A stretch of DNA of 64,000 nt from Manduca sexta (GCF_014839805.1 NC_051117.1:2108001-2172000); one strand, 5' to 3'; shown: positions 1 through 10,909, counted from the stretch's first letter. Made by a program: numbers and translations. The notes: a model not told the origin generated them from the sequence alone.

Positions 1-112
1 GATCAGACTGTGTTTATCCAGTTTTGAACAGGCCGACATAATTGTGTTGATTGGTGATGGATAAACATCTTGTCGGTCATAAGTCATAACTATCTGAACC
101 CCACCCTATTTA
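1..112 (+). mobile_element. Repeat family A, copy 1, left part
   Basis: This matches the downstream half of family A, seen more fully at 33430 and 60948: the 'gatcagcctgtg', 'aggccg.cataattgtgt' and 'ccccac' blocks occur in the same order. The copy is cut by the window start and interrupted after 'ttacca' by the family B insertion. Its tail resumes at 488. Confidence 0.75.
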
Positions 113-123
113 CCAGTTGTATA

Positions 124-476
124 AATACCTCCTTAGTTCATTATTTTGTCTCCTGCTTTGCTATAGAGGTAAATGCAAAATTAATATATCCAACTCCTCC
201 CTATCTTTTTATTTGATTAATTTCGTTGCGGGATAATGACATACTAGTGTTCCATAAGATTTGCAAAGCTTCACCACTCGTTGTCATAAAATGCGTGTCA
301 CTGCGGATCTTTACAGGAGTTGTAGTGGGGGTGCAAGGGCGATAAAGTCTTACCAGATAATGACAAACTAGTGTTGGATGAGACTTGCCGGCCTTCACCG
401 ATTAGTGTTACAAAATGCGTGTCACTGCGGATCTTTACAAGAGTTGTACTGGGGTTGTGAAGGTGGTAAAGTCTTG
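124..476. mobile_element. Repeat family B, copy 1, inserted in family A
   Basis: It resembles 15964-16200 from 'cctccttagttcattatttt' to the 'gggcgg.aaagtc' end. It is flanked by an 11-bp direct repeat, ccagttgtata (113-123 and 477-487), which looks like a target-site duplication. The second half is duplicated in tandem: the stretch from 'gataatgacatactagtg' to 'aaagtcttaccag' (about 231-357) recurs at about 358-476. Class is unknown. The 79-residue frame across it is incidental. Confidence 0.65.
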
Positions 477-487
477 CCAGTTGTATA

Positions 488-552
488 TCATGGTTTTACC
501 GTGGTATCCCATCAGGTGCAATGGGGTTATTGCTGTGCTTGAATACAAAAAG
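488..552 (+). mobile_element. Repeat family A, copy 1, 3' tail
   Basis: 'catcaggtgcaatggggtta' followed by 'tgctgtgcttgaatacaaaa' is the A-rich end of family A. It continues directly from the part ending at 112 once the B element is removed. Confidence 0.65.
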
Positions 553-799
553 TTTTTCACACGGTTTCCTTACAAAAAAATAGGCGAGCATGAAGACTGG
601 ATTTTGAAAATACTTTCCCAAAGGGCATTAAACGAACACATAATAGGTCGATAGCTGTTTAAACCAATTTGGTAAGCTGACATCTTTAAGCCGTATAATC
701 AGCTTAGTTTAGAAACTGACCATTAACCTGGTATCTTCAAATACACTTAATTTCAGGCAGTTTTATGAGCTAAAGCGAAACATTAACCTAGTACTTCTG

Positions 800-920
800 T
801 CAGGTCATCGCTCTGGCAAAGTAGGCCGCCATAGATATCGTGGAACATTAATTGCGTAAGTGGCGGATTTTATACCGATGAGGTTCTGGATTCGATTTCC
901 AAGTGATGTTAATATATTTC
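800..920 (+). repeat. SINE-like head (tRNA-related)
   Basis: A stretch ending in 'ggttctggattcgatttcc' carries a plausible pol III B box (ggttctggattcg-like). It follows a GC-richer segment, 'ggcaaagtaggccgcc'. This resembles the 5' head of a tRNA-derived SINE, but no second good copy was found in the window. Confidence 0.4.
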
Positions 921-1009
921 TGTTGCTGTTATACGATTGGCTTTACTTATAGCCCCAAATGGACTTAAAAGTCAGTATCTTGTTCAAAGTATGACATTTT
1001 GCTGGCTCT

Positions 1010-1110
1010 CTAGTACAAGGTTGTATGTAAATTTTTAGTAATATTGCAAAATGAGATTTAAAAAATGCTATGTTAGTTAAAATAGGGAAGACAATAAGTC
1101 ATGATTAACT
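1010..1110. repeat. Repeat family W, copy 1
   Basis: The blocks 'aggttgtatgtaaatttt', 'ttgcaaaa' and 'gaagacaat..tcatg' occur in the same order as at 17885 and 56905. It is AT-rich with no coding content. Class and full ends are unknown. Confidence 0.5.
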
Positions 1111-1221
1111 GAAAATAGTTACAGTGATATTTTTCAAACAGCTAACACTAATTGTGAGAGATATATATAAACTGAAGAAGGGGTATATGCTTAACAATTT
1201 TATTGCCAATATAAAAAAAAA

Positions 1222-1360
1222 ATACACACACAGAGACAAGCTCTTTATCCCTAAACGTGCACTCTCTTTTCGTCGTGTGTATTCCGTCCCATAAAGCCTA
1301 GGGTGCGAGCATATCACTGAACACTAGACCTCAGCATTGCAGTTGTACCATAATACAAAA
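1222..1360 (-). mobile_element. tRNA-derived SINE, family C, copy 1
   Basis: On the minus strand this carries the C body ('gggacggaat', 'gggataaag') and part of the head ('gaggtct'). The middle, normally 'cagtatcagcccggagtctg', is missing, so it is an internally deleted copy. The antisense 70-residue frame here is incidental. Confidence 0.65.
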
Positions 1361-1769
1361 ATAAATTAAAACAAACATAATATCAATATAAATAAGTAAC
1401 ATATTATTATGGTTTATGGATTAAAACTGACTTGCACTCAATGCTTGCACAATATTGTAAATTTGGAAGCCTTGCATCGCCGCAATCGGTTAACATAAAC
1501 ATTACAAGTAATACAAACCCAAACAAGCTTCTAAATTCAATTGATATATCATAGCTTAACAATATAAAGACGTACGAAGGCCGTTACTCCAACACGTAGT
1601 AAATAATTCACATCCATCGATTCCTTTGGTTTTGATTTCCAAGGACACGGTATGTAATGAAAATATAATGCCGAATTCGTGAGAACCCACTGGGGTTGAG
1701 AGATATGGGGCCGCAGATTCAATCTTTGATATTGTCATAAATATTTTAGTGTTCTTAAAATTTTTGTTC
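1361..1769. other. No feature recognised
   Basis: AT-rich unique-looking sequence. The 71-residue minus-strand frame has no recognisable motif. Confidence 0.5.
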
Positions 1770-1885
1770 ATTGAAATAAAACTATTTTTTGGATTATATC
1801 GTGGTTTTATATTATAATTTTCTGTCGACGTTTCGAAGACTGCAGTCTTGTCACAGGGAAGATTGTGTGTTAGTGTGCAATGCCA
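1770..1885 (+). mobile_element. Foldback family G, left arm (copy 1)
   Basis: 'ttgaaataaaactatttttt', 'tttatattataattttct' and 'cgacgtttcgaagact' are the left-arm blocks of family G. The right arm is absent. Confidence 0.65.
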
Positions 1886-2512
1886 GTGTAATTATTGAGA
1901 CTCACTGTCCATGAGACTGAGTGAGTGAAGTGCAAAACCTATTTTATAATTGAAAGAAAGAAAGAAAAGAACATAAACAATGAGAATGTCTATATATAAA
2001 TAAGTATTTATGTTTCTTAAGGTTACAATAAAAAAAAACAAACACCACCAACAGCACTTCTAAATCAACTGGATGGTGCCGTACCGTTAGTAGTACAGCA
2101 GCACTGATTTTTGATGAGAGGTCCAGGTGACGTGCGGATGCATAGTCGGATTATCCAATATTGGTAAATATTTTGCCGAATTCTTACTGCATTAAGCTTG
2201 AAATGTGTTCCGCCGATTATGTTGGGGTTTCATAAGGCGCTACGGAAGAATAAATTAATGTCTTGCCGAATGTAATCTTCCTACGTCTTATTATTAAAAC
2301 AATATTTGTTCATTCATCTTCACTTTCATTGATTTGCGACCGTTTATAAATATTCTTGTTATCCCCAGGCAGACAAAACATGTCCTAGAGATCTAGACAT
2401 AACATCCTCTGACATGATATTGACATTACTATGCATTATTATAATATTATATAAGTATAAGTTTTATGTACTTGTCATATTGTTATATATTAGAAATGAA
2501 TTCGAATTTACG
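1886..2512. other. AT-rich spacer with a (GAAA)n tract
   Basis: A short (GAAA)4 microsatellite lies at about 1952-1968. No gene or repeat copy was recognised in the remainder. Confidence 0.5.
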
Positions 2513-2695
2513 GTTGGCATCCCAGGTCGGCCAAAGTCATATTGGGTTTTTCTACTTAGTATCAGTTCGGAGTCTGGAATGTGTCGAGTAAATGGCCATA
2601 CCTAGCTCGGCCCACTATATGGGACAACAAAGCTGGTGAATAAAGGTGTTATCACATACTTCTGCCTGCTCCTGAAAAGAGAAAAAAGTGTGGGA
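2513..2695 (+). mobile_element. SINE family C, copy 2 (diverged)
   Basis: 'tattgggtttttctactt', 'agtatcagttcggagtctgg' and 'atgggac' follow the C consensus. The end is degraded and the tRNA head is reduced to 'cccaggtcggcc'. Confidence 0.7.
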
Positions 2696-2904
2696 GTGCT
2701 ATGTATTGTACAGGCATTTACTTAGGCGTGTTTATTCTGTTTATCAAACTGAACTGAAACCCATCAAAGCACATTATAGCAACCTATTTAAACGAATATA
2801 AATAATTTTATAATATTTTACTTCAAACCTTGTAGATCTGGGTATTTAATGATTAAATGGTACTTAGTAACAGCTTAGCTGTAGTGTGTAAGTGTAGGCT
2901 TTTT

Positions 2905-3111
2905 TATCACTACCGCCCAGGCTTCGTGGAGGGAGACAGAGCGGCTATGTTTGGTTCGTCGGCTTTACGACCCGGTGTTGAGTCGTTCACAGAGAGGGGA
3001 AACCGCCGGGCTACGTCTACCACTATATACATTCTAGGCAAAGCGATACCAACTGAAACTCCGCGGTGGTATCTTCAGCGTATTAGGCTGCGGGGTTCGT
3101 CTGACGGAAAG
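2905..3111 (+). repeat. GC-rich block fused to a family A tail
   Basis: This replaces the usual 5' part of family A ('ggtggtaggatatatttta', seen at 33430, 41911 and 60948). It is much richer in G+C than its surroundings and joins the A tail at 'gtcgcgttccgggatcagcc'. The 97-residue frame over it has no recognisable domain. It may be the 5' end of a different subfamily or an unrelated insertion. Confidence 0.4.
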
Positions 3112-3265
3112 TCGCGTTCCGGGATCAGCCTGTGTATCCGGTTCCAATAGACCGGCATAATTGTGTCGACTGTCGATGCATATCTCTCGTCAATCGACAA
3201 TCTCCTGGACCCCACTTAACTTACCATCAGGTGCAGTAAGTTAATTCCGCCGTGGCCTTATAAAA
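3112..3265 (+). mobile_element. Repeat family A, copy 2, 3' half
   Basis: 'tcgcgttccgggatcagcct', 'ggcataattgtgtcgact' and 'ttaccatcaggtgcagt' occur in order, ending in an A-rich tail (ccttataaaaaacac). Confidence 0.8.
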
Positions 3266-4194
3266 AACACAATATAATCACTTAGCATCAGACACATCAT
3301 CTTCTACAGGTTGTCAGTTAAAAAAAATTGAATATAACTTTGATAAGTCTTAATACTAGTTCTTACAATTCCATATAAATATATTACTAAAATCCCTTTA
3401 AAATGTGCCTTGCATATTCCAAAGTTGAATATAATCGGGCACCGCGGCGGCGACCTGAAGAAATCAATTTTAAATTTAATCATTCCCGAGCAAAAATCCG
3501 GTTATAGCCGGGGAAATGCTGCCCGGACATTTATGTAAGATATTTCTGTATCAAATTCTACGGATTGGACGGATATCCGATTTTGAAGATAATATTTACT
3601 TCAGTTTTTATACTTCGTTGAGTAAGGGGATTATTTTATAAGTTATACACGGCTTTTATTGGAATTTATCTTTTCCGAATTATAGGAGACATTGATGGTA
3701 ATTAGACTTGGCCCATCTAAGCCAATCATTCAGATCAAACGTCTAAACATTAACAAAGAGTCGTATTCATATCATTAATTATTAATAAGATATGTAACAT
3801 AGTTTTACAATATCATCCTTTTTCTCTGATGTCTCCATAAACTCCAGCGTCCAATATTAACTTTGTCACAAATAAATCAAACGAAAGTAAGCCTCCCCAC
3901 TCCCGATTGATTCGCCGCCGGTCCCACATGTGTAGGGGTTCAAAAACTCATTTCGCACCGCGCCCGCCTTATCCACGATATTCTGCATTTATTTGAATTT
4001 ATTTCAGCCAATGTATTTTACAATATTTCAATTGTTGGAACATGAATGAATTTTTCGCGTATTTATCACGTTTTGTTTGTACTGATTTTAATATTATATA
4101 TGAATGACTTAGCGATTAAATTCTTGATATTTTTAACTGAGCTCGCATTTAAAACGCTATGCATTTTTTATGATTGATTTCGATAGTAAAGTAA
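3266..4194. other. No feature recognised
   Basis: AT-rich sequence with two short GC-richer patches, at about 3436-3465 ('caccgcggcggcgacc') and 3890-3970. I found no exon-like frame or repeat copy. Confidence 0.5.
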
Positions 4195-4392
4195 ACTCTA
4201 TCTCTCTGACGGTGAAGGAAAACATCGTGAGGAAACTTGCATAACTGAGAAGTTCTCTAAAGATATTTTGAGGGTATGTGTAGTCCACCAATCCGCACTC
4301 GGCCAGCGTGGTGGATTAAGGCCTAATCCCTCTCAGTAGTAGAGGAGGCCCGTGCCCAACAGTGGGACAGTATATAATACAAGGCTGATAAT
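4195..4392 (+). mobile_element. tRNA-derived SINE, family I, copy 1 (3' part)
   Basis: 'ctgacggtgaaggaaaacat', 'cgtgaggaaac', 'ttgagggtatgtg', 'cagcgtggtggattaaggcc' and 'gtgggacagtatataataca' follow the family I body in order. The tRNA-like head, seen at 35757, is missing. Confidence 0.75.
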
Positions 4393-5324
4393 AGTATGTT
4401 TTATGAACGTCACGTACCCTATCAGGTTAACGACCCACCTATCACTCAGTAATAAAGCCATGCACATGCGTAATTCTCATGCTTTGAACGCAATCGATTG
4501 ATAGGTGAATAAGCCGGCAGTAGGCACGCCAGCGGCTACAATCACGGGCTTTGTTTACGTTATCTTAGCTGTCAGAACGCATGCGGGGATCGGCAACAAT
4601 TTCCTATAACATTATTCAGTTAGAAATAGTAACTTTTTTTTATAAATAATTCCTTTTCAAAAAACACATTCGGATTTCGAATATCTGTATATGGAATATT
4701 TCAAAACTTGACATTGTCTCGTAACAAATAATAATGCCTGTCTCGAATTCAATTTCGAGCTGGTTAATTTTATAGACACAAAGAGATGTCATTTAAAATG
4801 CTACTATTATAACGAAATATTATGTTATAATTTGAAATACACCAAACAGCAAACAAAGAAAAAATATAGAACACAAATACATAGCACTATTCTGCTGCCA
4901 CAAGGGAAATGGATGTATCTACAAAAAAAATTATGCGGAGAAAAACATATTAGAGACGTATATTTTTACTGATTACGAATATATACTTAACTCATTAAAA
5001 AAAATGAATCGTTTTCATTATACCAGAAATATTACTCGCGTTTAAACAACCATCGATTGTTGTCGACACCTGGCGGTGTGTTTACCGAATCACAGATGCG
5101 TCCCACGTGCGAGCGGCGCGTGTACCTCTTCCACCGCTCTGTCTCTTCATTACCCGCACAATACTCTTTGTTTTAGCTATTAGCGTTAATCACGAGTGAG
5201 TTTCTGAAGAATTGTGGTAGTTCTGTCATATTATAATGGGTGAGAAGTTGTAAATCTTTCTAGCCGGTCTGAATTTAGTTATCTTACATCTTTATTTATT
5301 GCAATTAAATAACCAGACAAGCTT
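4393..5324. other. No gene; GC-rich patch at 5035-5170
   Basis: Mostly AT-rich. The patch at about 5035-5170 is markedly richer in G+C ('cgacacctggcggtgtg', 'cccacgtgcgagcggcgcg') and contains a CACGTG E-box. It matches no repeat in the window. A promoter or regulatory role is only a guess. Confidence 0.4.
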
Positions 5325-5500
5325 GTAGCTGGCCTAGTGGTAAGCTATACGACAGCCCCTAAATAAAAATGATACCATACAGAACTTTGAATAACATTAT
5401 ACTGGGTGGTAGTCAACTGCGCTTGTCACTCGGATATGTAAGATGTTAGTCTCATAATGCCTAGTAATTACAATGGCTATAACAAAGACTTAGATACTTA
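5325..5500 (-). mobile_element. Repeat family E, copy 1 (diverged)
   Basis: 'ggtaagctatacgacagcc', 'accatacagaactttgaa', 'aactgcgcttgtcac' and 'taagatgttag' match family E blocks in order. I assign strand by taking the run of A (T-run on the left in better copies) as the 3' tail. Confidence 0.5.
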
Positions 5501-6675
5501 GAAATAGTCCTGGTGGTAGGTCCGTTTGGGTCGGTTATTTTAAGGGCTGCAGCCCGCTAGCACCGTTTTAAGTTGGCTTACAAGCAGAAAGGTAGCTTGA
5601 TGTTAAGATCTGATTTCTACTACATAATATAGAAAAAGTATAAATGATTTGTTGTCTGAATTAAAGGAATTCGGGAAAATAAGGGAAATTTCGGCTTTAG
5701 AAGCCTCATTTATTATACGAAATTAATAGCAATTTGTTAATGCCACAATTATTAGCAAATCAAATGTGGGATCACTACATTTAAATATTAGGCGTATTAT
5801 TACTCAATCATATCAAATATTAGTAAGTGTAAAGTCTACTTTGAATAGCTCGTGGGTTGCTGGCATATGTTGTACCTAACTGGATATCAAATGTATATTA
5901 TGAAATGTCCGTCATAACGGCTCGTAAGCAGTAGTCTTCAGTTGATGAACATCCAAGAAGACTTGCCGATATACTGGCGGAAATCGAGTGACGCAACGCG
6001 TTTTTATGACAACTTGGAACCTAGTACAGTCTCGAAATGAAATAGGCATCTATGATTACCCATAAGAGGGTGAAGAAGTCATTTAACGTTGTTTTATGTA
6101 ATGAAACCACATACTTATCTTCTTAAAAATTATATAATTTTAGTTACTGTATCTATATATGTAAACTAATAAATAATGAGAAAGTTTCTAACAAAATAAA
6201 TATCAATAAAAAGTTATTTTAATTTTACACGCTCTAATATCACCATTACTATTCTAAGAGTTCGTTTTTAAGAGAATTCATCACACTTTCAGTAAGAAAT
6301 ACACTCACACAAATACCATTATATTAACACTAAACTACAAAATAATAATTAAATGGTGAAGTAAAATCGGTGAAGGCATTGGTTATTTGTCGATGATTTT
6401 TGACCCAGTGTTAGGTAGAGACGAGTATGTGGTCATTTATTAAAGTACCATCAAAATTACCTAACTTAAAGCTAGATATTTTTAGGTAAAGACACGGGCA
6501 GAAGACTAGCAAACGTCACATGTAGGTTGTACAAACAGCTGTGCGCAGTGAGTGCGTGGGACGTGTAGGATTCTTTGGACAAAGCGACGATTGTCAAATA
6601 ACCTAGCTTAGTACCTCCAGCGCAGGCGATGTCTCAGTTGTTTCTGTTAAATATTTTTCATATATAAATGATGAA
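5501..6675. other. No feature recognised
   Basis: AT-rich sequence. A short GC-richer piece at about 5505-5600 ('gggctgcagcccgctagc') contains a GGCTGCAGCC palindrome. No gene was seen. Confidence 0.5.
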
Positions 6676-6915
6676 TAAATGCGAGGTCTCGGGTCCCAAA
6701 CTGGATTAGGTTAGGATTGAATATTTTAATTTTGTGCTCAGTATCAGCCTGGAATCTGGAATTTGTCTCCGCTATGGCGTTGGGTTTGCTTCCTATCACA
6801 TCATGGGACGGAAGACATATGGTGAAAAGAGAGTTACTAGTTCCGACTATGGCTACCCTTTTGCTGATAAAAGGCGTAAGTGTGAGAAATGCTAATACGT
6901 CGTTTGCAGAGGCGT
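6676..6915 (+). mobile_element. SINE family C, copy 3
   Basis: 'gaggtctcgggtcc' is the remnant B-box head. 'ctcagtatcagcctggaatc', 'atggcgttggg', 'tatcacatcatgggacggaa' and 'gataaaaggcgtaagtgt' follow the C body. The overlapping 66-residue frame is part of the repeat. Confidence 0.8.
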
Positions 6916-7132
6916 AGAGTGAGATTTTGAAGCAAAAAAGCTGATTCTATTCCTCCCTTCATTAGATGAGACTAATAAGCAGATAGCCTGTCGTAAACCA
7001 AGCCTGTTTGTAAAACATGCTTTTTTTTTAGGCTGCCTGGAAGTAGAATAAATGAGGTGGATGATGAAGAATCCGAATCTTGTAATAACTGTTAAGTTGA
7101 CGTTTAGTTTGTTTTCATTTCGATTTCCCATG

Positions 7133-7357
7133 TTTACGAATGTTAGAAATCGATATAAGACTTTGACGGAGGCTTCGTCCTGTGACTATGAAGGCTGCAA
7201 AGTCTTCGAAACGTCGGGAGACATGATATAAAAACTGCGATAAAATCCGAAAAATAGTTATATATCAATGTTGTTTGCATTTCGTTCGTTCTTCCTGTTT
7301 CCACTAATATGGAATATGCATTTCTTTCGTTCTTTCCGGTGACTCTAATATGGAACA
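7133..7357 (+). mobile_element. Foldback family G, copy 2 (rearranged)
   Basis: It starts 'tgtttacgaatgttagaaat' and then shows the right-arm blocks 'gaaggctgcaaagtcttcga', 'aacgtcggga' and 'gcgataaaatccgaaaaata'. The segment after 7275 is a 41-bp direct repeat (7276-7316 and 7317-7357) containing 'tgcatttcgttcgttctt'. The inverted form of that segment occurs in the G copy at 40230. Confidence 0.65.
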
Positions 7358-8069
7358 GTATTCCAAAGTATTTCCAAATTATACACCCGTACTTCTGTTT
7401 ATTTTCTTTGTGTTTATCAGATGGTGCATTCGCAGTATCTAGCACACGTCACGAGGCCGCTCTAATCAGAACCCCAGGGATTACGGACGGCATTGTCTCG
7501 TAATAACAGCTTGCGGACCACACTGTAGCTATTTCCAACGCATTATAACTGCCTATTGAGTTTCTCTGCGCAATTTTAATAGACACATTAGTTCTGCAAG
7601 TAAATTGAAGTGTTTGTGATATTCAGACTTTTACTTCTTTAATTTCAGGCTAAAAGCTGAATACTTCTTAAAGTTGTTATAATTGGAATAATCTTCACAC
7701 TGCTTAACATATTTTGACGGGAATTTTTGGGAGGTAGATATCCTTTTATTTATTTAGATAGGTAAACGTGAATAGCATTTAGCATTTTTTCTCTGTATCA
7801 GAAACTGTAGTACCTTAAATTGATTTTGAATAAAGCAACACTAGAGTTCCTAGCCCGTTTTTCTGGTGAGAACTGCTTTCCGAACTGATAGAGTTTATAT
7901 TGACGGAATCGAAATAATGTATAACATTTTACATTTCATTTCATATACGGGAGTGTAGCTAGTATTAAAAAGTCGTCTTGGGGTTGACTATCAGATGATA
8001 AGTTTGTTAGATGGAACTAGGTATACGAAACGAAGAAAATTGGCTTGGAATGAAATGTTCATTCACCTT
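7358..8069. other. No gene; small Q-tail fragment at 7850-7885
   Basis: The 64-residue frame running to 7503 has no known domain. At 7850-7885 the reverse complement reads 'gcagttctcaccagaaaa', a fragment of the LINE tail family Q that is longer at 9951-10095. Confidence 0.45.
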
Positions 8070-8330
8070 CTTGGCCCATAATGAATCAATCAGACTATTC
8101 CTTCCATTGCTGTATACAGGCCTCCCCAAGTGAACGCCAACTATAAAACTTGAAGCTTGTCCATCCGCTTCCAGCCTTTTTGCCAATTGCACTTATTTCA
8201 CTCTAATGTAGGGTCAGCACGAAAAACTTTATCAAGTATATTGCAGAAAAACTTTGGCCCAACGACTGGCCATCTGCCTGATGTAAACCCCCTCCGAGGT
8301 ATCCAGAGGTAGCAATGAAAGTACTGATCA
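8070..8330 (-). mobile_element. LINE 3' tail, family J, copy 1
   Basis: On the minus strand 'cagatggccagtcgttgggc', 'gcaaaaaggctggaagcgga' and 'ggggaggcctgtatacagca' resemble the 3' ends of lepidopteran LINEs, probably RTE-like, whose tails read 'ggcctatgtccagcagtggac'. The short minus-strand frames here (61 and 89 residues) are probably decayed LINE sequence. Confidence 0.55.
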
Positions 8331-8640
8331 TGTAAATATTTTTCATCCTCACAAGTGTAATGAGCAATTATATTAATTATATAATTAGTGTGGTACATAT
8401 TACTAATGCTAGCTTCTCCTCGTAAATGCGCATTGAACAGATTAATGTAGGCCGGTATGGTATGCAAAAAAGTTATATAAAATATTTATTTAATTATGAA
8501 AATCGCGCAAATACCTACGAATCTGATATAGTTTCAATCAATATTATTGAGAATACAAGACAATTGATTTGAAAAAGAAATTTAACAATTTCCAATATTT
8601 TTGTATTTTTTTTAATATACGATGTTCTGTATTTAGACTA

Positions 8641-8886
8641 TGATACACACACTCATGCCTATTATCCCTTAAGGGGTAAGCAAAAGGCGTAACTGGTGTA
8701 TCCACTTTCCGCCGTGCGTATTCCGTCCCATGATGTGATAGGAGGCGAGCCTATTGCCATATCCGTTATAAATTCCAGACACCCAGCAGATACTGAGTAG
8801 AAAAACTCAATATTACTTTGCTGGACCCGAAGAATGAACCTGAGACCTCAGAATTGCAGTCGTATTGTAATACAACTACGCCATTT
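8641..8886 (-). mobile_element. SINE family C, copy 4, near full length
   Basis: On the minus strand the order is head ('actgcaattctgaggtctc' with 'ttgggtccagc'), body ('ctcagtatctgctgggtgtc', 'atatggcaataggctcgcct', 'catcatgggacggaat') and 3' end ('aagggataataggcatgagt'). The B-box region is degraded. Confidence 0.8.
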
Positions 8887-9330
8887 AGACTATGGAGTAA
8901 GTATCTATTATATATTAGGTCATGGCCACTATGGAGTAAAAATAAAGAATATAAGTCGTATTAATTTTAGCTGAGGCAGAATTTTAACATCTGTCTATCT
9001 TCCTCGCACTCATGCTACATAACAGCAATGACGTCAAACTATAGATGGTACTTTTTCCTTTAGATTCCAATTTTGAATCAAAGGCATCAAAATCCAGTCT
9101 AGCACTATTGAAATTATTATCACAAAGGTTCTAAGTTATCCTAGAGTTTTCGGTGTATTTTGTTGTCATCAGTACCACACAATATGCTGCACAGTTGGTG
9201 GTTCACTATGGATTAGTCAGTGGCCTTGGCTGCATCTGACCACGGGACTTCCCACGATACTATTGTATACGGTTACATCACTATATCTAATATCTATGGT
9301 TTATGAATGAGAAAATGTAGATAAAGAATA
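8887..9330. other. No feature recognised
   Basis: AT-rich, unique-looking sequence with no coding frame. It ends at the Helitron insertion site, base A at 9330. Confidence 0.5.
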
Positions 9331-9612
9331 TCTATATATATAAATATGAATCCCTATTTCCCTTGTCACGCCATCACGCGTGAACGGCTGGACCGATTTC
9401 AAATTTTTTTTTGTTGTGTTTGTTATTGTCATGGGAAGGTTCTTACGAAAGCAAAACATTCAAAAAATTGCGCGGAAAATTAGAAAATTTAAGAAAATTT
9501 AACAAATTAATTTTATATAACTGTCAATTGTTTGAAATAACTGGCAGCGATTGACAGAATGCGCGCTGCAAATCCATAGTTAAGACAGGACAACGTCTGT
9601 CGGGTCAGCTAG
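9331..9612 (+). mobile_element. Nonautonomous Helitron, Hel-1 copy 1
   Basis: It begins TCTATATATATAAA and ends CTAG, between A (9330) and T (9613), which is the canonical Helitron target. A short stem, gacag...ctgtc (9584-9588 and 9597-9601), lies just before the CTAG end. The inverted relative is at 55224. No Rep/helicase coding is present, so it would depend on a partner. Confidence 0.8.
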
Positions 9613-9950
9613 TCTTCTTATAAAATTAAATCTATTTTCCAGTAGCGAATGGTGACTTTTAGTGAAGAATATAAGTACTACCAATATGCCTAAATACGGT
9701 CTGTAAATCGTTCTAATGATAATTAGATTTTACATAAGATACGAAAGGGAAGCCGGCAGGAGTTGGGTTATATGGACCCTTTGCCACTGGCGTATCTTCA
9801 GATCTGTCAAATACGCCAAATACAATACAATCGAAAAGTATGTATTAGGTAGATATTTGTTTATATTTTTATTTTTCGATCCCGGAACATAGTATATGCC
9901 CTAGGTGGTAGGGTGCTTTGAGGAGCATGGGGAAAAATATTGATGAAATG
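9613..9950. other. No feature recognised
   Basis: AT-rich sequence with no gene or repeat copy recognised. Confidence 0.45.
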
Positions 9951-10095
9951 AAATGAAATAATTTATTTGAACCTGTAAAATGTTATACAGATTCCGCCAA
10001 TATTAACTCTACCAATAGTTCGTGCAATTCTCACCAGAGAAGAACGGGCAAGAAACTCTGGTGTTGTTTTTTTCCAAATCAGTTTGAGGTATATT
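9951..10095 (+). repeat. LINE-derived tail, family Q
   Basis: 'aatttatttgaacctgtaaa', 'caattctcaccagagaagaa' and 'cgggcaagaaactctgg' form a block I recognise as common in lepidopteran genomes and likely derived from a LINE 3' region. It follows an ATGAA-type simple repeat. Confidence 0.5.
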
Positions 10096-10618
10096 AACTA
10101 TAATGCATGATGTATAGATAAAAATACAATTTGTATTTTTTATCATTGTTTAGATCAGTTCATTCGTAAACTCGCAAAATAGGTAAAAATATTTTTTTTA
10201 ATTTCCATATGAGTACACAACTCTCCTAGGAATCATGAAATAATTTTATCTAAAAAGTTTATCCAATCGTAGTCCTTCCTTTCACAAATATTTGCAAAAA
10301 TGCTGAAAGTACGGTTATAATGTGTCGCTGCGAGTTATACGCTCCCCTTTGAACTCGCTAGTAGCTTTACGCTAGAATTTTCGTTCATCCATACCCCTTT
10401 GATACGTCTTGATGGGTTTTTAGAAAAAGTAAACTTCTTTACTCTCCAGTAGGATATAGTAAGGATTTTTGTTAGTATTAAGTAGTATATCTCTCGTATG
10501 TCAGAGTCCGTCCACTAATTTGATGAACACAGTACGATGCCAAACTGCTTTATCTAATACAAAGTTTAAATAGTGTTGTTCTTTGTTTCCCATGAGGCAA
10601 GCTTACTCGTCTCGTCAT
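10096..10618. other. No feature recognised
   Basis: AT-rich sequence with no exon-like frame or repeat copy recognised. Confidence 0.45.
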
Positions 10619-10854
10619 TCAAATTTATACTAATATCTTCGATCAAAAATACCTGATCGAAAACTAATATATTATGAACCTAAAAAGATTGTTGAACGCG
10701 CTAATCTCAAGCACTTCTAGACGGATTATGAAAATTTCGCTAATAGAAGCTACATTACTTTTGAGTGCTACAGAATGCTTTTTATCCCGGGAAAATATAA
10801 AGCGGGAATTTAATCCCGGAAAAACTTTTAAACGAGCGGAGTTACTAAAGCTAG
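10619..10854 (+). mobile_element. Nonautonomous Helitron, Hel-3
   Basis: It starts near TCAAATTTATACTAATAT and contains 'gaacgcgctaatctcaagca', 'cggattatgaaaat', 'tttatcccggg' and 'gagcggagttactaaag'. It ends CTAG followed by T (10855). These internal blocks are typical of small lepidopteran Helitrons. The left end is less certain than the right. The 67-residue frame inside is not a gene. Confidence 0.7.
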
Positions 10855-10909
10855 TGATATATAGAAGACTATTGTAGTAACAACGTTGCTAAAATATTTT
10901 TTCTTCTTA

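Noticed and set aside
2857..3150. 97-codon frame with high G+C
   Set aside because: It crosses the boundary into a family A tail, so it cannot be one gene. No domain was recognised.
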